Assembly: GCA_024693105.1 (NCBI GenBank) | Contig: JAILLO010000100.1 | Location: forward strand, 1-44,886 | DNA length: 44,886 nucleotides | Reading direction: 5' to 3' | Source of the DNA: Clostridia bacterium | GTDB lineage: Bacteria > Bacillota > Clostridia > Peptostreptococcales > Anaerovoracaceae | Shown here: one piece after another, positions 24,268 through 33,126 of the stretch | Numbering within the stretch: position 1 is the first letter of the stretch | How the letters are laid out: every line of letters starts with the position of its first letter | Made by a program: the position numbers and the translations under genes | Notes under the pieces: generated by a model | The model's database searches: none | Told to the model about the DNA's origin: nothing | What the model saw: only the letters and a program-made list of their open reading frames with translations

Positions 24268-25413
24268 CTACTTATTCATAACTGCTCTAGCTATAACTAC
24301 CTTGTGGATTTCCGAAGTACCTTCATAGATTTCGGTAATCTTTGCGTCTCTGTACATACGTTCAAGCGGATAATCCTTCATGTAACCGTATCCGCCGTGG
24401 ATCTGCAGTGCAAGGTTTGTAACAAAACGAGCATTTTCTGCTGCGAAGAGCTTGCACATTGCTGCTTCCTTTGTGAACGGCTTGCCTGAATCAGCCAGAC
24501 TTGCTGTCATGTATAAGAGAGCCTTTGCAGCTTCTGTCTTCATTGCCATGTCTGCGATGTACCACTGGATACCCTGCAGTGCTGCGATAGGCTTTCCGAA
24601 CTGTACACGTTCATGTGTATACTTAACTGCCATTTCGATTGCTTCTTCAGCAACACCAAGGCCCTGAGCTCCAACGCCGACTCTTGCTGCGTCAAGTGAC
24701 TGCATTGCAATCTTGAAGCCCTTGTTAATCTTTCCGAGCATATTAGCTGCAGGAACTCTGCAGTCTTCAAATACGAGTTCTGCAGTTTCTGAACCTGCAA
24801 GACCCATCTTGCTTTCAATCTTTCCGGATGAGAATCCAGGCATTCCCTTTTCAATAATGAATGCGGAAATTCCCTTTGTCTTAGCCTTTGGATCTGTAAG
24901 AGCAAATACTACCAGGACGCCTGCACGCGCACCGCCTGTAATAAAGCACTTTGTTCCGTTGAGGATATATTCGTCAGTTTTTTCATCATATACAGCTGTA
25001 GTCTTAACACCTGCTGCATCTGATCCGGCATTTGGTTCTGTCAGTGCAAAAGCTCCGAGTTCTCCTCCCTTTGTAAGTCTAGGGAGATACTTCTGCTTCT
25101 GTTCTTCAGTACCGAATGCAAGGATTGCGTGTGGTGCAATAAGATGAATGGAAAGAGTAGCGGCTGATGCCATACACTTCTTTGCGAATTCTTCTACTGC
25201 GATAACCTTTTCAAGCATTCCGCCACCGGTACCACCGTACTGTTCAGGAACACCGATACCTGTGAATCCCAGCTTGGCCATTTTTTCAAATGATTCTACA
25301 GGGAATCTATGTTCTTCATCGATTTGTGCTGCAATTGGCTCCAATTCTTCCAATGCAAACTGTGCTGAAAGCTTTCTAAGCATTTCCTGTTCTTTGGTTA
25401 ACGAAAAGTCCAT
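24268..25413 (-). CDS. Acyl-CoA dehydrogenase (short-chain type; probable enoyl-CoA reductase with EtfAB)
   Basis: FAD enzyme that interconverts acyl-CoA and 2-enoyl-CoA; in fermenters it reduces enoyl-CoA using electrons from EtfAB. The 381-residue product shows the family segments AFALTEPNAGSDA, KCFITGGARAGVLVVFA, QIHGGYGYMKDYPLERMYRDAKI and the catalytic Glu in YEGT (E364), the position used in short- and medium-chain dehydrogenases. The start is ATG at 25413, with AAAGGA 8 nt upstream; an ATG three codons earlier is too close to that site. It is the first gene of the cluster. It could act on acryloyl-, crotonyl- or another short enoyl-CoA. Confidence 0.93.
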   Translation of the reverse strand: MDFSLTKEQEMLRKLSAQFALEELEPIAAQIDEEHRFPVESFEKMAKLGFTGIGVPEQYGGTGGGMLEKVIAVEEFAKKCMASAATLSIHLIAPHAILAFGTEEQKQKYLPRLTKGGELGAFALTEPNAGSDAAGVKTTAVYDEKTDEYILNGTKCFITGGARAGVLVVFALTDPKAKTKGISAFIIEKGMPGFSSGKIESKMGLAGSETAELVFEDCRVPAANMLGKINKGFKIAMQSLDAARVGVGAQGLGVAEEAIEMAVKYTHERVQFGKPIAALQGIQWYIADMAMKTEAAKALLYMTASLADSGKPFTKEAAMCKLFAAENARFVTNLALQIHGGYGYMKDYPLERMYRDAKITEIYEGTSEIHKVVIARAVMNK

Positions 25414-25475
25414 ATTTGTCATCCTTTCTTATGAATTAATTGTTATATTGTGAAATAACTATCTTCGACATAATA

Positions 25476-25506
25476 TTTATATCTTGTATAGTTACCGCAA
25501 AGTCAA
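25476..25506 (-). promoter_or_regulatory. Promoter of the acd-etfBA-ammonia-lyase-CoA-transferase cluster
   Basis: Minus strand: TTGACT (25501-25506). The -10 is either TATAAA (25476-25481) with a 19-nt spacer or GATATA (25478-25483) with 17. A 19-nt spacer is the hallmark of MerR-activated promoters, and a MerR gene flanks the cluster. The spacer includes TATACAA, also found near merR and upstream of the CoA-transferase gene. Confidence 0.6.
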
Positions 25507-25788
25507 GCATTTTTATTTTTTTTCATGTCTTTTTTTTAACGCATTTTCCGTCTGCTCTCCAGTGGCGTGAGAGTTTTCTTTTCGTGTTGTTCTCTCCTTT
25601 TTCGGCTATTAAAGGCAATTAATTCCACGTTCGCCATATTTTTTTGTGAATTAACTGCACCACCCGCGTTTTTCGCGCCATTCACGCTTGTTTAAATTTT
25701 GTGAAAATTATGGCAGATGTGCCTTTACAGTTGTCAGTTTCTGCTATGGCTGCAGCATGGATTTTCTTTGCATCGGTGCCTTAGTCTG

Positions 25789-25828
25789 TTAAAAAACCCG
25801 AAATCGGTTTTTCCGCATTTCGGGTTTT
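25789..25828 (-). terminator. Terminator of the fchA transcript
   Basis: AAAACCCGAAAT and ATTTCGGGTTTT form a 12-bp stem, followed on the minus strand by TTTTTT. It could also work on the plus strand (TTTTAT). Apart from this and the cluster promoter, I see nothing coding in 25431-25884. Confidence 0.85.
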
Positions 25829-25884
25829 ATCAGTCATATATTTTTTTCACGCATGACCTTACATGCAACGGCAGAATACCGGAG

Positions 25885-26523
25885 CTAATCGCGGTTTTCA
25901 AGGCGACTTCTTACAGAAGAGAAAATTTCCTCCGCCTTTTGCGAATATTCTTCGAGCATGCGACCGGCTTCTGCTTTCAGTTTATCCGCTTTTTCCATGT
26001 CTTTCATGGATGCCGCGTTGATAAAAATATTGAGGCTGGCTCCTTCAAGCGCTCCGCGAAGCACTGCGGCGGCCGCACCGGCATCGCTGAGTGCCAGTCT
26101 GCTGCCCTTTTCCGCAATAACTGAAACCATATCTATGCATTCACAGCAGAGCTTCATGATTTCAAGAGGTACTTCGGCCGCCGTAACAAGGCATTTTTCC
26201 ATGACCCTGTCTTTTTCCGCAAGTTCCTTTGGTGTATCCTTTGGCATGGCGTATGCCTTGGAAAGAGGTTCAAAGGCCTCCGCATCCCTATCCATCATTT
26301 CAAGCAGATTCTTTTGCATCTCATCCGCCCTGTGCTGCAGTTCTCTGAATTCGGTTTCAACCTCCGCATATTTCTTTTTTCCCACAGTCAGCGAAACAAC
26401 CATGCTGCCGAGAGCCATACCTATCGCTCCCGCAAGTGCAGAAGCGCCTCCGCCTCCGGGTACCGGGCTTTTGCCCGCAAGTATTTCAACGAATTCCTCG
26501 CATGTCCTGTCTGCAAATCTCAT
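25885..26523 (-). CDS. fchA: Formiminotetrahydrofolate cyclodeaminase
   Basis: Releases ammonia from 5-formimino-tetrahydrofolate to give 5,10-methenyl-THF, as in purine, glycine or histidine fermentation. The 212-residue product is an all-helical FTCD_C protein with the N-terminal stretch TCEEFVEILAGKSPVPGGGGASALAG, whose Pro/Gly-rich loop is the folate-site signature, and LRGALEGASLNIFIN near the end. The start is ATG at 26523, 8 nt after AGAGGA; the frame is open further upstream without a ribosome binding site. It follows fhs by 115 nt, within a one-carbon gene group (metF-fhs-fchA). Confidence 0.92.
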   Translation of the reverse strand: MRFADRTCEEFVEILAGKSPVPGGGGASALAGAIGMALGSMVVSLTVGKKKYAEVETEFRELQHRADEMQKNLLEMMDRDAEAFEPLSKAYAMPKDTPKELAEKDRVMEKCLVTAAEVPLEIMKLCCECIDMVSVIAEKGSRLALSDAGAAAAVLRGALEGASLNIFINAASMKDMEKADKLKAEAGRMLEEYSQKAEEIFSSVRSRLENRD

Positions 26524-26638
26524 TTTCGCATTCCTCTTTTCTCTTGTAACTGCCGAAACGCGCTGTCCCTCTGAACGGCAGAGTTCCAATGCCCGGCAAA
26601 GTTCCCCTGCCCGGCGGCTTTAGACGGAAAGTTCGTTC

Positions 26639-28315
26639 CTAGAAAAGACCCGAGATTTTTCCGTTCTCATCAACGTCGATTTTTTCTGCCGCAGGTACCG
26701 GAGGAAGTCCCGGCATCGTCATTATATCTCCTGCAAGTGCGACTATAAAGCCTGCTCCCGCAGATACTTTCATATTTCTTATTGTAACATTGAAATTTTT
26801 CGGCGCTCCCAGAAGCTTTGCGTCATCCGAGAAGCTGTATTGTGTCTTTGCGATGCAAACAGGCACATTTCCAAAACCGATACTTTCAAGCTGCTCCATT
26901 GCTTTCTTTGCCGCAGGTGCAAATGTAACGCCGTCCGCATGGTAAATTTTCTTTGCAATTGCCTCAATCTTTTCGCTTATTGACATGTCAAGTGAATAAG
27001 AAAATTCCATGGTGCTCTTTTCCTCGCAAAGCCTGATGACCTCCTTTGCAAGTTCAATTCCGCCTTCGCCGCCTTTGCCCCATACTTCCGAAAGAGCCAC
27101 ATTGACGCCGAGTGCCCTGCATTTTTCTTCGACAAGCTTAAGCTCGGCTTCTGTATCCGTCGGGAATCTGTTGATTGCAACAACAGCCGGAAGCTTGTAT
27201 ACTCCCGTAATGTTTTCTACATGCTGCAGAAGATTAGGAAGACCCTTTTCAAGTGCTTCAAGATTTTCTTTTCCCAGATTCTGCTTTGCGACACCGCCGT
27301 GATGCTTAAGCGCACGTACAGTCGCAACAACCACTACCGCACTCGGTCTTAAATCAGCCATACGGCACTTGATGTCAAGGAACTTCTCTGCGCCGAGGTC
27401 CGCACCGAAGCCGGCCTCTGTAATTACATAGTCGGAAAGTTTCAATGCTACCTTTGTTGCCATGATTGAATTGCAGCCGTGTGCAATATTTGCAAAAGGT
27501 CCTCCATGGATAAATGCCGGTGTATGCTCAAGTGTCTGAACAAGATTCGGCTTAAGCGCATCCTTGAGAAGTGCTGCGGCCGCGCCTTCGCCCTTGAACT
27601 GCGAAACTCTTACAGGGCGGTCATCATATGTATATCCTACAATGATATTTCCCACTCTCTTTTTCAAATCCGTAATATCGCTTGAAAGGCAGAGGATTGC
27701 CATAATTTCACTTGCAACGGTTATGTCAAAGCCATCCTCACGAGGAGTTCCGTTTGCCTTTCCTCCAAGTCCGTCGGTAATAAACCTGAGCTGTCTGTCA
27801 TTCATGTCAACGCAGCGCTTCCAGGTGACTTTTCTCGGATCGATTCCGAGCTTGTTTCCCTGTTGTATATGATTGTCAAGCATTGCCGCAATAAGATTGT
27901 TAGCCGCACCAATTGCGTGCATGTCTCCGGTAAAATGCAGATTGATATCTTCCATTGGGACAACCTGGGCATATCCGCCTCCGGCAGCACCGCCCTTGAC
28001 GCCGAAAACCGGCCCGAGCGACGGTTCACGCAATGCCACAAGTGTATTTTTGTTCAGCTTTCTGAGTCCGTCAGCAAGGCCGACAGTTGTGGTTGTCTTG
28101 CCCTCGCCTGCAGGTGTCGGCGAAATCGCCGTAACCAGAACAAGCTTTCCGTCAGGAGTTCCTGCTTTTTCCTTAAGTATGTTGTAATCAACCTTTGCCT
28201 TGTAATTTCCGTACTGTTCGAGATACTTTTCATCAACTCCCGCCATTTTGGCAATCTCCCTGATGTGCAGCATCTCTGTTTCCTGCGCAATTTCAATGTC
28301 ACTTTTAAAACCCAT
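26639..28315 (-). CDS. fhs: Formate-tetrahydrofolate ligase
   Basis: ATP-dependent synthesis of 10-formyl-THF from formate, or the reverse for ATP gain during amino acid or purine fermentation. The 558-residue product has normal family length. It has the P-loop [19 protein letters not shown] (66-84), [23 protein letters not shown] and a C-terminal [19 protein letters not shown]. The start is ATG at 28315, preceded by AAGGAGGGATAAA; the frame is open about 32 codons further upstream, into the end region of metF. Together with fchA and metF it forms the tetrahydrofolate one-carbon branch. folD is not in the window. Confidence 0.97.
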   Translation of the reverse strand: MGFKSDIEIAQETEMLHIREIAKMAGVDEKYLEQYGNYKAKVDYNILKEKAGTPDGKLVLVTAISPTPAGEGKTTTTVGLADGLRKLNKNTLVALREPSLGPVFGVKGGAAGGGYAQVVPMEDINLHFTGDMHAIGAANNLIAAMLDNHIQQGNKLGIDPRKVTWKRCVDMNDRQLRFITDGLGGKANGTPREDGFDITVASEIMAILCLSSDITDLKKRVGNIIVGYTYDDRPVRVSQFKGEGAAAALLKDALKPNLVQTLEHTPAFIHGGPFANIAHGCNSIMATKVALKLSDYVITEAGFGADLGAEKFLDIKCRMADLRPSAVVVVATVRALKHHGGVAKQNLGKENLEALEKGLPNLLQHVENITGVYKLPAVVAINRFPTDTEAELKLVEEKCRALGVNVALSEVWGKGGEGGIELAKEVIRLCEEKSTMEFSYSLDMSISEKIEAIAKKIYHADGVTFAPAAKKAMEQLESIGFGNVPVCIAKTQYSFSDDAKLLGAPKNFNVTIRNMKVSAGAGFIVALAGDIMTMPGLPPVPAAEKIDVDENGKISGLF

Positions 28316-28376
28316 TTTATCCCTCCTTAAAAAACTGTAATTTAAAAATTCTCCCCTCAAAACAGGTCTCCGGATT

Positions 28377-29231
28377 CTATCTGAGCCCGGCGGCGCGAAT
28401 AACATCCGCAAGATCCTTATATTTATTTAGAGAATAAATATGAATTCCGTCTATTCCAAGATTGATGAATTTGTAAATCTGATTAACCGTGTATTCTTTT
28501 CCGGCCTTCTTGAAATCAGCCGGATTGTCACCGTATTTTCCGATAATTTCAGCCAGCTCTTTCGGAATCGAGCAGCCGTTTGAAAGAGTCATTCTGATAA
28601 GCCCATCTTTGAAAAGTACCGGCATAACTCCGACAATTATGGGAATCTTCACGCCTGCCTTCCTGAGTTTGTCATGAAAGAGCTGATATGCATCGACATC
28701 GTGGCATATCTGCGACATCAGGAATTCTGCGCCGTTGTCCTGCTTTGAACGAAGGTGCGCAATATCCTTCTCAAGCGATGATGCCTGTATATGCTTTTCC
28801 GGATAGCATGCCGCGCCTATGCACAATTCCGGATATTTTTCCTTAATAAAGCCTATAAGCTGATCCGCATGATGGAAATCCCCGTGCGTTTCGCTCCAGC
28901 CCTCCGGAAAATCCCCCCTGAGTGCCAGAACATTTTCCATACCCATCTCTACATACTCACCGATATATCTTTCAACATCTTCCTTTGAATTTCCTATGCA
29001 TGTAAAGTGAGTCATCGGTGTCATTGCCCTGTCTGCAATGGCTGCGCAGACTTCCTTGTTTCTGCCTTTGTTTGTTCCGCCGGCACCGTATGTGCAGCTG
29101 ATAAAATCAGGCTTAAATGCACAAAGTTCATCGAGAGTCTCAAGAAGAGGCTCAAGAGGCTGGTCTGTCTTAGGTGGAAAAACCTCAAAAGAAAAACTCA
29201 TTTTTTCACTGAATATACTGCTGATTTTCAC
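28377..29231 (-). CDS. metF: 5,10-methylenetetrahydrofolate reductase
   Basis: Flavoenzyme reducing methylene-THF to methyl-THF for methionine synthesis or acetyl-CoA chemistry. The 284-residue TIM-barrel protein shows [12 protein letters not shown] near the N-terminus, [39 protein letters not shown] and [12 protein letters not shown], all family landmarks. The start is GTG at 29231, with AAAGGA 8 nt upstream. No metV-like zinc protein or Rnf-type subunit gene is adjacent, unlike many acetogens, so a biosynthetic role is likely. Confidence 0.94.
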   Translation of the reverse strand: MKISSIFSEKMSFSFEVFPPKTDQPLEPLLETLDELCAFKPDFISCTYGAGGTNKGRNKEVCAAIADRAMTPMTHFTCIGNSKEDVERYIGEYVEMGMENVLALRGDFPEGWSETHGDFHHADQLIGFIKEKYPELCIGAACYPEKHIQASSLEKDIAHLRSKQDNGAEFLMSQICHDVDAYQLFHDKLRKAGVKIPIIVGVMPVLFKDGLIRMTLSNGCSIPKELAEIIGKYGDNPADFKKAGKEYTVNQIYKFINLGIDGIHIYSLNKYKDLADVIRAAGLR

Positions 29232-29232
29232 T

Positions 29233-29916
29233 TTATTGTTCCTTTCCCGCAATAATGTTTTTCAAAAAACTGCGCCTGTGTATAGGACATATACCTGCTG
29301 TTTTTATGCCCTCATAATGGGCTTTTGTACCATAGCCCTTGTTTTTTTCGAATGCGTAATCAGGATACTTTTCGGCATACTCTGTCATCATGGAATCCCT
29401 GAAAACTTTGGCAACTATCGAAGCGGCCGCAACGCAGAGGCTTTTGGAATCTCCCTTAATCACGGCAGTCTGCGGGTAATCAAGGTCTTTCAAGGTTACA
29501 GCATCAAAAATCACATGCTGAAGATGTTCTCCCGCGCTTTCAAACAGGCTTTTGTCTGCCTGAAAAAGTGCTTCGCGCATTGCGAGCTTTGTGGCCTCCA
29601 GAATGTTGATTTCGTCGATTTTCCGGTTGTCGGCCATGCCGATTCCGATTGCAAGGGCTTCTCTTCGTATTTCAACATCGAGCTCAATGCGCTTTTTCTC
29701 CGAAAGCTTCTTCGAATCATCGATACCCGGAGTTGAAAAGTCCTTCGGAAGCACTACAGCCGCAGCAACAACAGGCCCGGCAAGCGGTCCTCTTCCGACC
29801 TCGTCAACGCCTGCAACATACAAAATATCCCGACCGGCAGTCTTTTGGTCAAACTCCTTCATTTCAACAAGTTTTTTTTGCAGCTGCCTGTTTCGTTCTT
29901 CTTTCGTCATTCCCAT
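29233..29916 (-). CDS. rnhB: Ribonuclease HII
   Basis: Cleaves RNA in RNA-DNA hybrids and at single ribonucleotides in DNA. The 227-residue product has the catalytic start VAGVDEVGRGPLAGPVV with D38 and E39, a DDSKKLSEKKR segment, an acidic residue in VIFDAVTLKDL and a conserved D in VIKGDSKSLCVAAASI. The reading frame runs 53 codons further upstream with no ribosome binding site. The ATG at 29916 follows GGAAGGA at 9 nt. Its stop lies 1 nt before the metF GTG, so it is probably co-transcribed with the one-carbon genes. Confidence 0.95.
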   Translation of the reverse strand: MGMTKEERNRQLQKKLVEMKEFDQKTAGRDILYVAGVDEVGRGPLAGPVVAAAVVLPKDFSTPGIDDSKKLSEKKRIELDVEIRREALAIGIGMADNRKIDEINILEATKLAMREALFQADKSLFESAGEHLQHVIFDAVTLKDLDYPQTAVIKGDSKSLCVAAASIVAKVFRDSMMTEYAEKYPDYAFEKNKGYGTKAHYEGIKTAGICPIHRRSFLKNIIAGKEQ

Positions 29917-30108
29917 TTTATATAATCCTTCCCGACTTATGCAAGCCAAATACTTCAATTTCGGAATGTATACAGTTTGCATTCGCGTATTGTTCGTGTC
30001 AATTCGTACAATATTTTGTATACGTTGTATAATAGTTCTGATTTTTATGCACCCTTCCACATTTTGTAATAACAATCGTTCGTGAAATCGCCCCGGCGCA
30101 CATTGCGT

Positions 30109-30960
30109 TTATTCTTTCGCTGCGCCGCATTTTTCCAGAGTTATTTTTCCTATTATACCTGCTCTGAATTCATCAAGAACTGTCCTTGCGGTCCGCTCAT
30201 AATCTGTTCTTTTCCCCGGAAGAATAAAGCCTCTCTTCTGCGCAATATGCTCCATCGTCTCAAGTGGATTCTCAAACAGTTCATCAAGCTTGTAACGTGC
30301 CGCGAGCTCAGCCGGATAATCATCCTGAAGAACCTTTATAAGTTCAAGCGCAAGAGTCGGGGTATCCAGAATTTCATCTTTGATGGATCCGCAGAAAGCA
30401 AGGTTAAGTCCTGCCTTTGGATCTTCAAATTTCGGCCACAGAATTCCCGGCGTATCAAGAAGCTGCATGCCGTTTTGAAGTCCGAGCCACTGCTTACCTT
30501 TTGTCACTCCCGGACGGTCTCCCGTCTTGGCACTCTTTTTTCCCGTCATGCGGTTTATGAGAGATGATTTGCCCACATTCGGAACACCTACAATCATCAT
30601 TCGCAGAGCTTTTTTTCTGATTCGTCCTTCGTCGGATTCGGCCTGCATGCCCGATAAAAGTCTGAAAAGCGGTTGAATTCCCGCACCGCTCATGCAGTTC
30701 ATTGCAAGTACACTGCTGCCTTCGGCCTTGAAATGCTCGCACCACTTTTTATTTTCTTCTTCGTCCGAAAGGTCGCTTTTGTTCAGAATGACAAGCCTTG
30801 GCTTTGACTGCACAAGTTCATTGATAATAGGATTTCTGCTTGAAACCGGAATCCTTGCGTCAATAACCTCGATAACCAGATTCACCATCTTCAGATTTTC
30901 CTGAATCAGTTCCCTCGTTTTTTTCATATGTCCCGGATACCAGTTAATATTTTCTATCAT
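30109..30960 (-). CDS. ylqF: Ribosome biogenesis GTPase YlqF/RbgA
   Basis: Circularly permuted GTPase needed for late 50S assembly. The 283-residue product has the permuted order expected of the family: G4 motif NKSD at 60-63 first, then G1 GVPNVGKSS (125-133), then DTPG near residue 170. The N-terminus INWYPGHMKKT is the family hallmark, and a C-terminal helical domain follows. An ATG at 30960 has GGAGGAATTATAATT in front. The order rplS, ylqF, rnhB is conserved in Firmicutes; the lepB often found between rplS and ylqF is absent. Confidence 0.96.
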   Translation of the reverse strand: MIENINWYPGHMKKTRELIQENLKMVNLVIEVIDARIPVSSRNPIINELVQSKPRLVILNKSDLSDEEENKKWCEHFKAEGSSVLAMNCMSGAGIQPLFRLLSGMQAESDEGRIRKKALRMMIVGVPNVGKSSLINRMTGKKSAKTGDRPGVTKGKQWLGLQNGMQLLDTPGILWPKFEDPKAGLNLAFCGSIKDEILDTPTLALELIKVLQDDYPAELAARYKLDELFENPLETMEHIAQKRGFILPGKRTDYERTARTVLDEFRAGIIGKITLEKCGAAKE

Positions 30961-31048
30961 AATTATAATTCCTCCGTCCCGTCAGAAAAACAGAAAATCA
31001 CAGCCTCTCACGCAGAAGGCATTTTCCCCCGAAAGTGCCCTCCCTGGG

Positions 31049-31079
31049 AAAAAAAAGGGAACCCTTCGGGTTCCCTTTT
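31049..31079 (-). terminator. Strong terminator after rplS
   Basis: Minus strand: AAAAGGGAACCC, GAA(G), GGGTTCCCTTTTTTTT. A GC-rich 8-9 bp core is followed by eight T, separating rplS from ylqF. Confidence 0.9.
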
Positions 31080-31087
31080 GATCTTTG

Positions 31088-31435
31088 CTATTTGACTTCC
31101 TTTGACTTAATCTTTGCTGCCTTACCTGTTCTTGCACGCATGTAGTTGAGCTTAGCTCTTCTTACATCACCCTTCTTGGTAACTTCGATCTTTTCAATTC
31201 TTGGTGAATTGATAGGGAAAGTCTTTTCCACGCCTACACCTGATGCGATTCTTCTTACTGTGAAAGTTTCGCTGATGCCGCCGTTCTGCTTCTTCAGAAC
31301 AAATCCTTCAAAGAGCTGAACTCTTTCTCTGGAACCTTCCTTAATCTTGATGTATACCTTAACAGTATCACCAACTTCAAATGCCGGAATGTCATTTCTT
31401 AAATATTCCTGGCTGATAGCCTTCATAACATCCAT
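31088..31435 (-). CDS. rplS: 50S ribosomal protein L19
   Basis: Ribosomal protein at the 30S-50S interface. The 115-residue product shows the full family pattern: [29 protein letters not shown], then [28 protein letters not shown] and a basic C-terminus with [18 protein letters not shown]. It appears to be monocistronic, between its own promoter with a structured leader and a strong terminator. Confidence 0.98.
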   Translation of the reverse strand: MDVMKAISQEYLRNDIPAFEVGDTVKVYIKIKEGSRERVQLFEGFVLKKQNGGISETFTVRRIASGVGVEKTFPINSPRIEKIEVTKKGDVRRAKLNYMRARTGKAAKIKSKEVK

Positions 31436-31460
31436 TGTTATATTTCTCCTTCCTTCTCGC

Positions 31461-31509
31461 GACGTTCATGGATCGAAAATCATGCACATACTGTGCCCAG
31501 CGGAACGCC
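31461..31509 (-). promoter_or_regulatory. Structured leader of rplS (L19-leader-like)
   Basis: Between the promoter and the rplS start, the minus-strand RNA can form GGCGTTC paired with GAACGTC, enclosing GCACA-GTA-TGTGC and a smaller hairpin. This is the position expected for the Firmicute L19 leader, which mediates autoregulation by L19. The assignment is by position and foldability only. Confidence 0.5.
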
Positions 31510-31524
31510 CGTAATAACTTAGTT

Positions 31525-31553
31525 AGTTTATCACAGTGCTTCTTCGTTTGCAA
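31525..31553 (-). promoter_or_regulatory. Promoter of rplS
   Basis: Minus strand: TTGCAA (31548-31553), 17-nt spacer, TAAACT (31525-31530). The predicted start is near 31518, leaving a leader of about 80 nt. Confidence 0.65.
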
Positions 31554-31657
31554 TACCTTTTTCAAAGTTGTTCTCATAACATTTGCGGAGTAATTCTCAT
31601 AATACTTTTGAGGTTCGCACATGTTTGCAAAAGAGGTTCACACGCGCTTTTGAGGAA

Positions 31658-32548
31658 CTATGCCCGCGGATGGGTTTTATCGTAGACTTCCTTGATTCTG
31701 TTCTTTGTAACCGAAAGATAAATCTGCGTTGCCGCCAGGTCCTCATGGCCCAGAAGTTCCTGCAGAGACTTAAGGTCGGCACCGTTTTGAATCATGTGCA
31801 CCGCAAACGAATTTCTGAGAATCTGCGGTGTTATATGTCTTTGCAGTCCTGCGGCCGCAGCGTATTCACGAATAAGTTTCCAAAGCCCCTGCCTTGAAAT
31901 TCTTTCCCCCTTGTAATTAAGAAAAAGCGCATTATCTTCACCCGAATTCAGTGCAAATTTCGGGCGCACATCATATATATACTCCTCCATCGCCGCTCTT
32001 GCCGGTCTTCCCATAGGGACAATCCTCGGCTTTCCCTGAAGATTGCCGTGGCATGTTATAAAGCCCATCCTCGTATTTACATCTTCAAGATTTGCCTCAA
32101 CAAGCTCGCTTACGCGGATACCCGTTGCATAAAGCACCTCAAGAATCGCTTTGTCGCGTATACCTTTCGCAGACGTGTCCGGAAGTGAAAGGAGTCTGTC
32201 AACTTCTTCAATCGTAAGATATTCGAGTTCCTTTCTTTCAACCCGCGGCGATTTAATATCGTTCATTGGGTTCTCCTTAATAAGTCCCTCCGAATGCATA
32301 TACGCAAAAAAATTCCTCAGCGATGCAACCCTCCTGTTCACTGTCGAAGCCGACTTTCCCGAATTTTTGAGACGCAGCAGATACGAAATCACATCTGTCT
32401 GTGATATCTGAGCGGGCTCCGAAGCGCCTTTTTCTTTTGCAAATGCAAAAAATTCCCTGATGTCACGCCTGTATGCCTCAATTGTATTTTTGGCCGCCTG
32501 CTTCTCATTCTGAAGATAAAGCAGAAACCGTTCCATGATTTTTTCCAT
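31658..32548 (-). CDS. xerD: Tyrosine recombinase XerD-like (catalytic His of HxxR replaced by Gln)
   Basis: Site-specific recombinase that with XerC resolves chromosome dimers at dif. The 296-residue product has an N-terminal SAM-like core-binding domain (1-100) and a C-terminal catalytic domain. The residues R145 (GIRVSELV), K173, R245, H268 (LLGHED) and the nucleophile Y277 (TQIYLSV) are at XerD positions. The first His of the HxxR motif is Q242 (PQILRNSF instead of the usual PHxLRHSF). The ATG at 32548 follows GGAGG; an upstream extension lacks a site. It lies 22 nt after nudF, which argues for chromosomal XerD and not a phage integrase. Confidence 0.88.
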   Translation of the reverse strand: MEKIMERFLLYLQNEKQAAKNTIEAYRRDIREFFAFAKEKGASEPAQISQTDVISYLLRLKNSGKSASTVNRRVASLRNFFAYMHSEGLIKENPMNDIKSPRVERKELEYLTIEEVDRLLSLPDTSAKGIRDKAILEVLYATGIRVSELVEANLEDVNTRMGFITCHGNLQGKPRIVPMGRPARAAMEEYIYDVRPKFALNSGEDNALFLNYKGERISRQGLWKLIREYAAAAGLQRHITPQILRNSFAVHMIQNGADLKSLQELLGHEDLAATQIYLSVTKNRIKEVYDKTHPRA

Positions 32549-32570
32549 GGTATACCTCCGGTACCTTTTT

Positions 32571-33101
32571 TTATACAAGTGCTTTGACAAGCAATATCGC
32601 CGTCAGGGTCTTTGCGTCCTCTATTTCTCCTGCAAGCGCCATCCTGTACAACTCGTCAAGGTCGTATTCGAGTATGTCAAGCGCCTCGTTTTCGTCGAAA
32701 TCCGTTTCTCCCGGTGTAAGCCCGGTACAAAGATAAATGAAAATTTTCTCCTGTGTATAGCCTACCGACGGATAAATTTTTCCTATAAGTCTGATTTCTT
32801 TCGCCGTATATCCTGTTTCCTCGCGAAGCTCACGCCGAGCCGTTTCAAGAGGGTCCTCTCCTTTTTCCGTTTTACCTGCGGGGACTTCAAGAATATCGCG
32901 CTCTATTGCCTTGCGAAACTGCCTGACCATCACAAGCTTTCTGTCTTCGGTGAGAGCTGCAAGCGCTGCGCCCCCGTTATGCTCGACTATTTCCCTGTAG
33001 GATGTCCTTCCGTCTTTTACCGTCACCTTGTCCTTTCGGAGATTCAGTATCGCTCCTTCATATATTCTTTCGCTTGAAATTGTTTCTTCTTTGAATATCA
33101 C
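32571..33101 (-). CDS. nudF: ADP-ribose pyrophosphatase (Nudix)
   Basis: Hydrolyses ADP-ribose to AMP and ribose 5-phosphate. The 176-residue product contains a complete Nudix box, GKTEKGEDPLETARRELREE followed by TGY, around residue 88. It also has the downstream PSVGYTQEKIFIYLC stretch typical of the ADP-ribose subfamily. The start is GTG at 33101, 6 nt after GAGGTG; a GTG three codons earlier overlaps that site and is less likely. It is the first clear gene of a nudF-xerD pair, preceded by a small membrane-protein frame. Confidence 0.93.
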   Translation of the reverse strand: MIFKEETISSERIYEGAILNLRKDKVTVKDGRTSYREIVEHNGGAALAALTEDRKLVMVRQFRKAIERDILEVPAGKTEKGEDPLETARRELREETGYTAKEIRLIGKIYPSVGYTQEKIFIYLCTGLTPGETDFDENEALDILEYDLDELYRMALAGEIEDAKTLTAILLVKALV

Positions 33102-33126
33102 TGTAATCACCTCATTTGCCGGCTAT

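Noticed and set aside
25431-25884. Possible small gene between acd and fchA
   Set aside because: No frame with a start, ribosome binding site and sensible composition; the gap is explained by a promoter and a terminator.
29917-30108. TATACAA repeats upstream of rnhB as MerR targets
   Set aside because: Unrelated neighbourhood and AT-rich composition; used as a warning against over-reading the same motif at the acyl-CoA cluster.
31658-32548. Tyrosine recombinase as a sign of a prophage or integrative element
   Set aside because: Its length, position after nudF and XerD-like residues fit the chromosomal gene; no attachment sites or phage genes are nearby.
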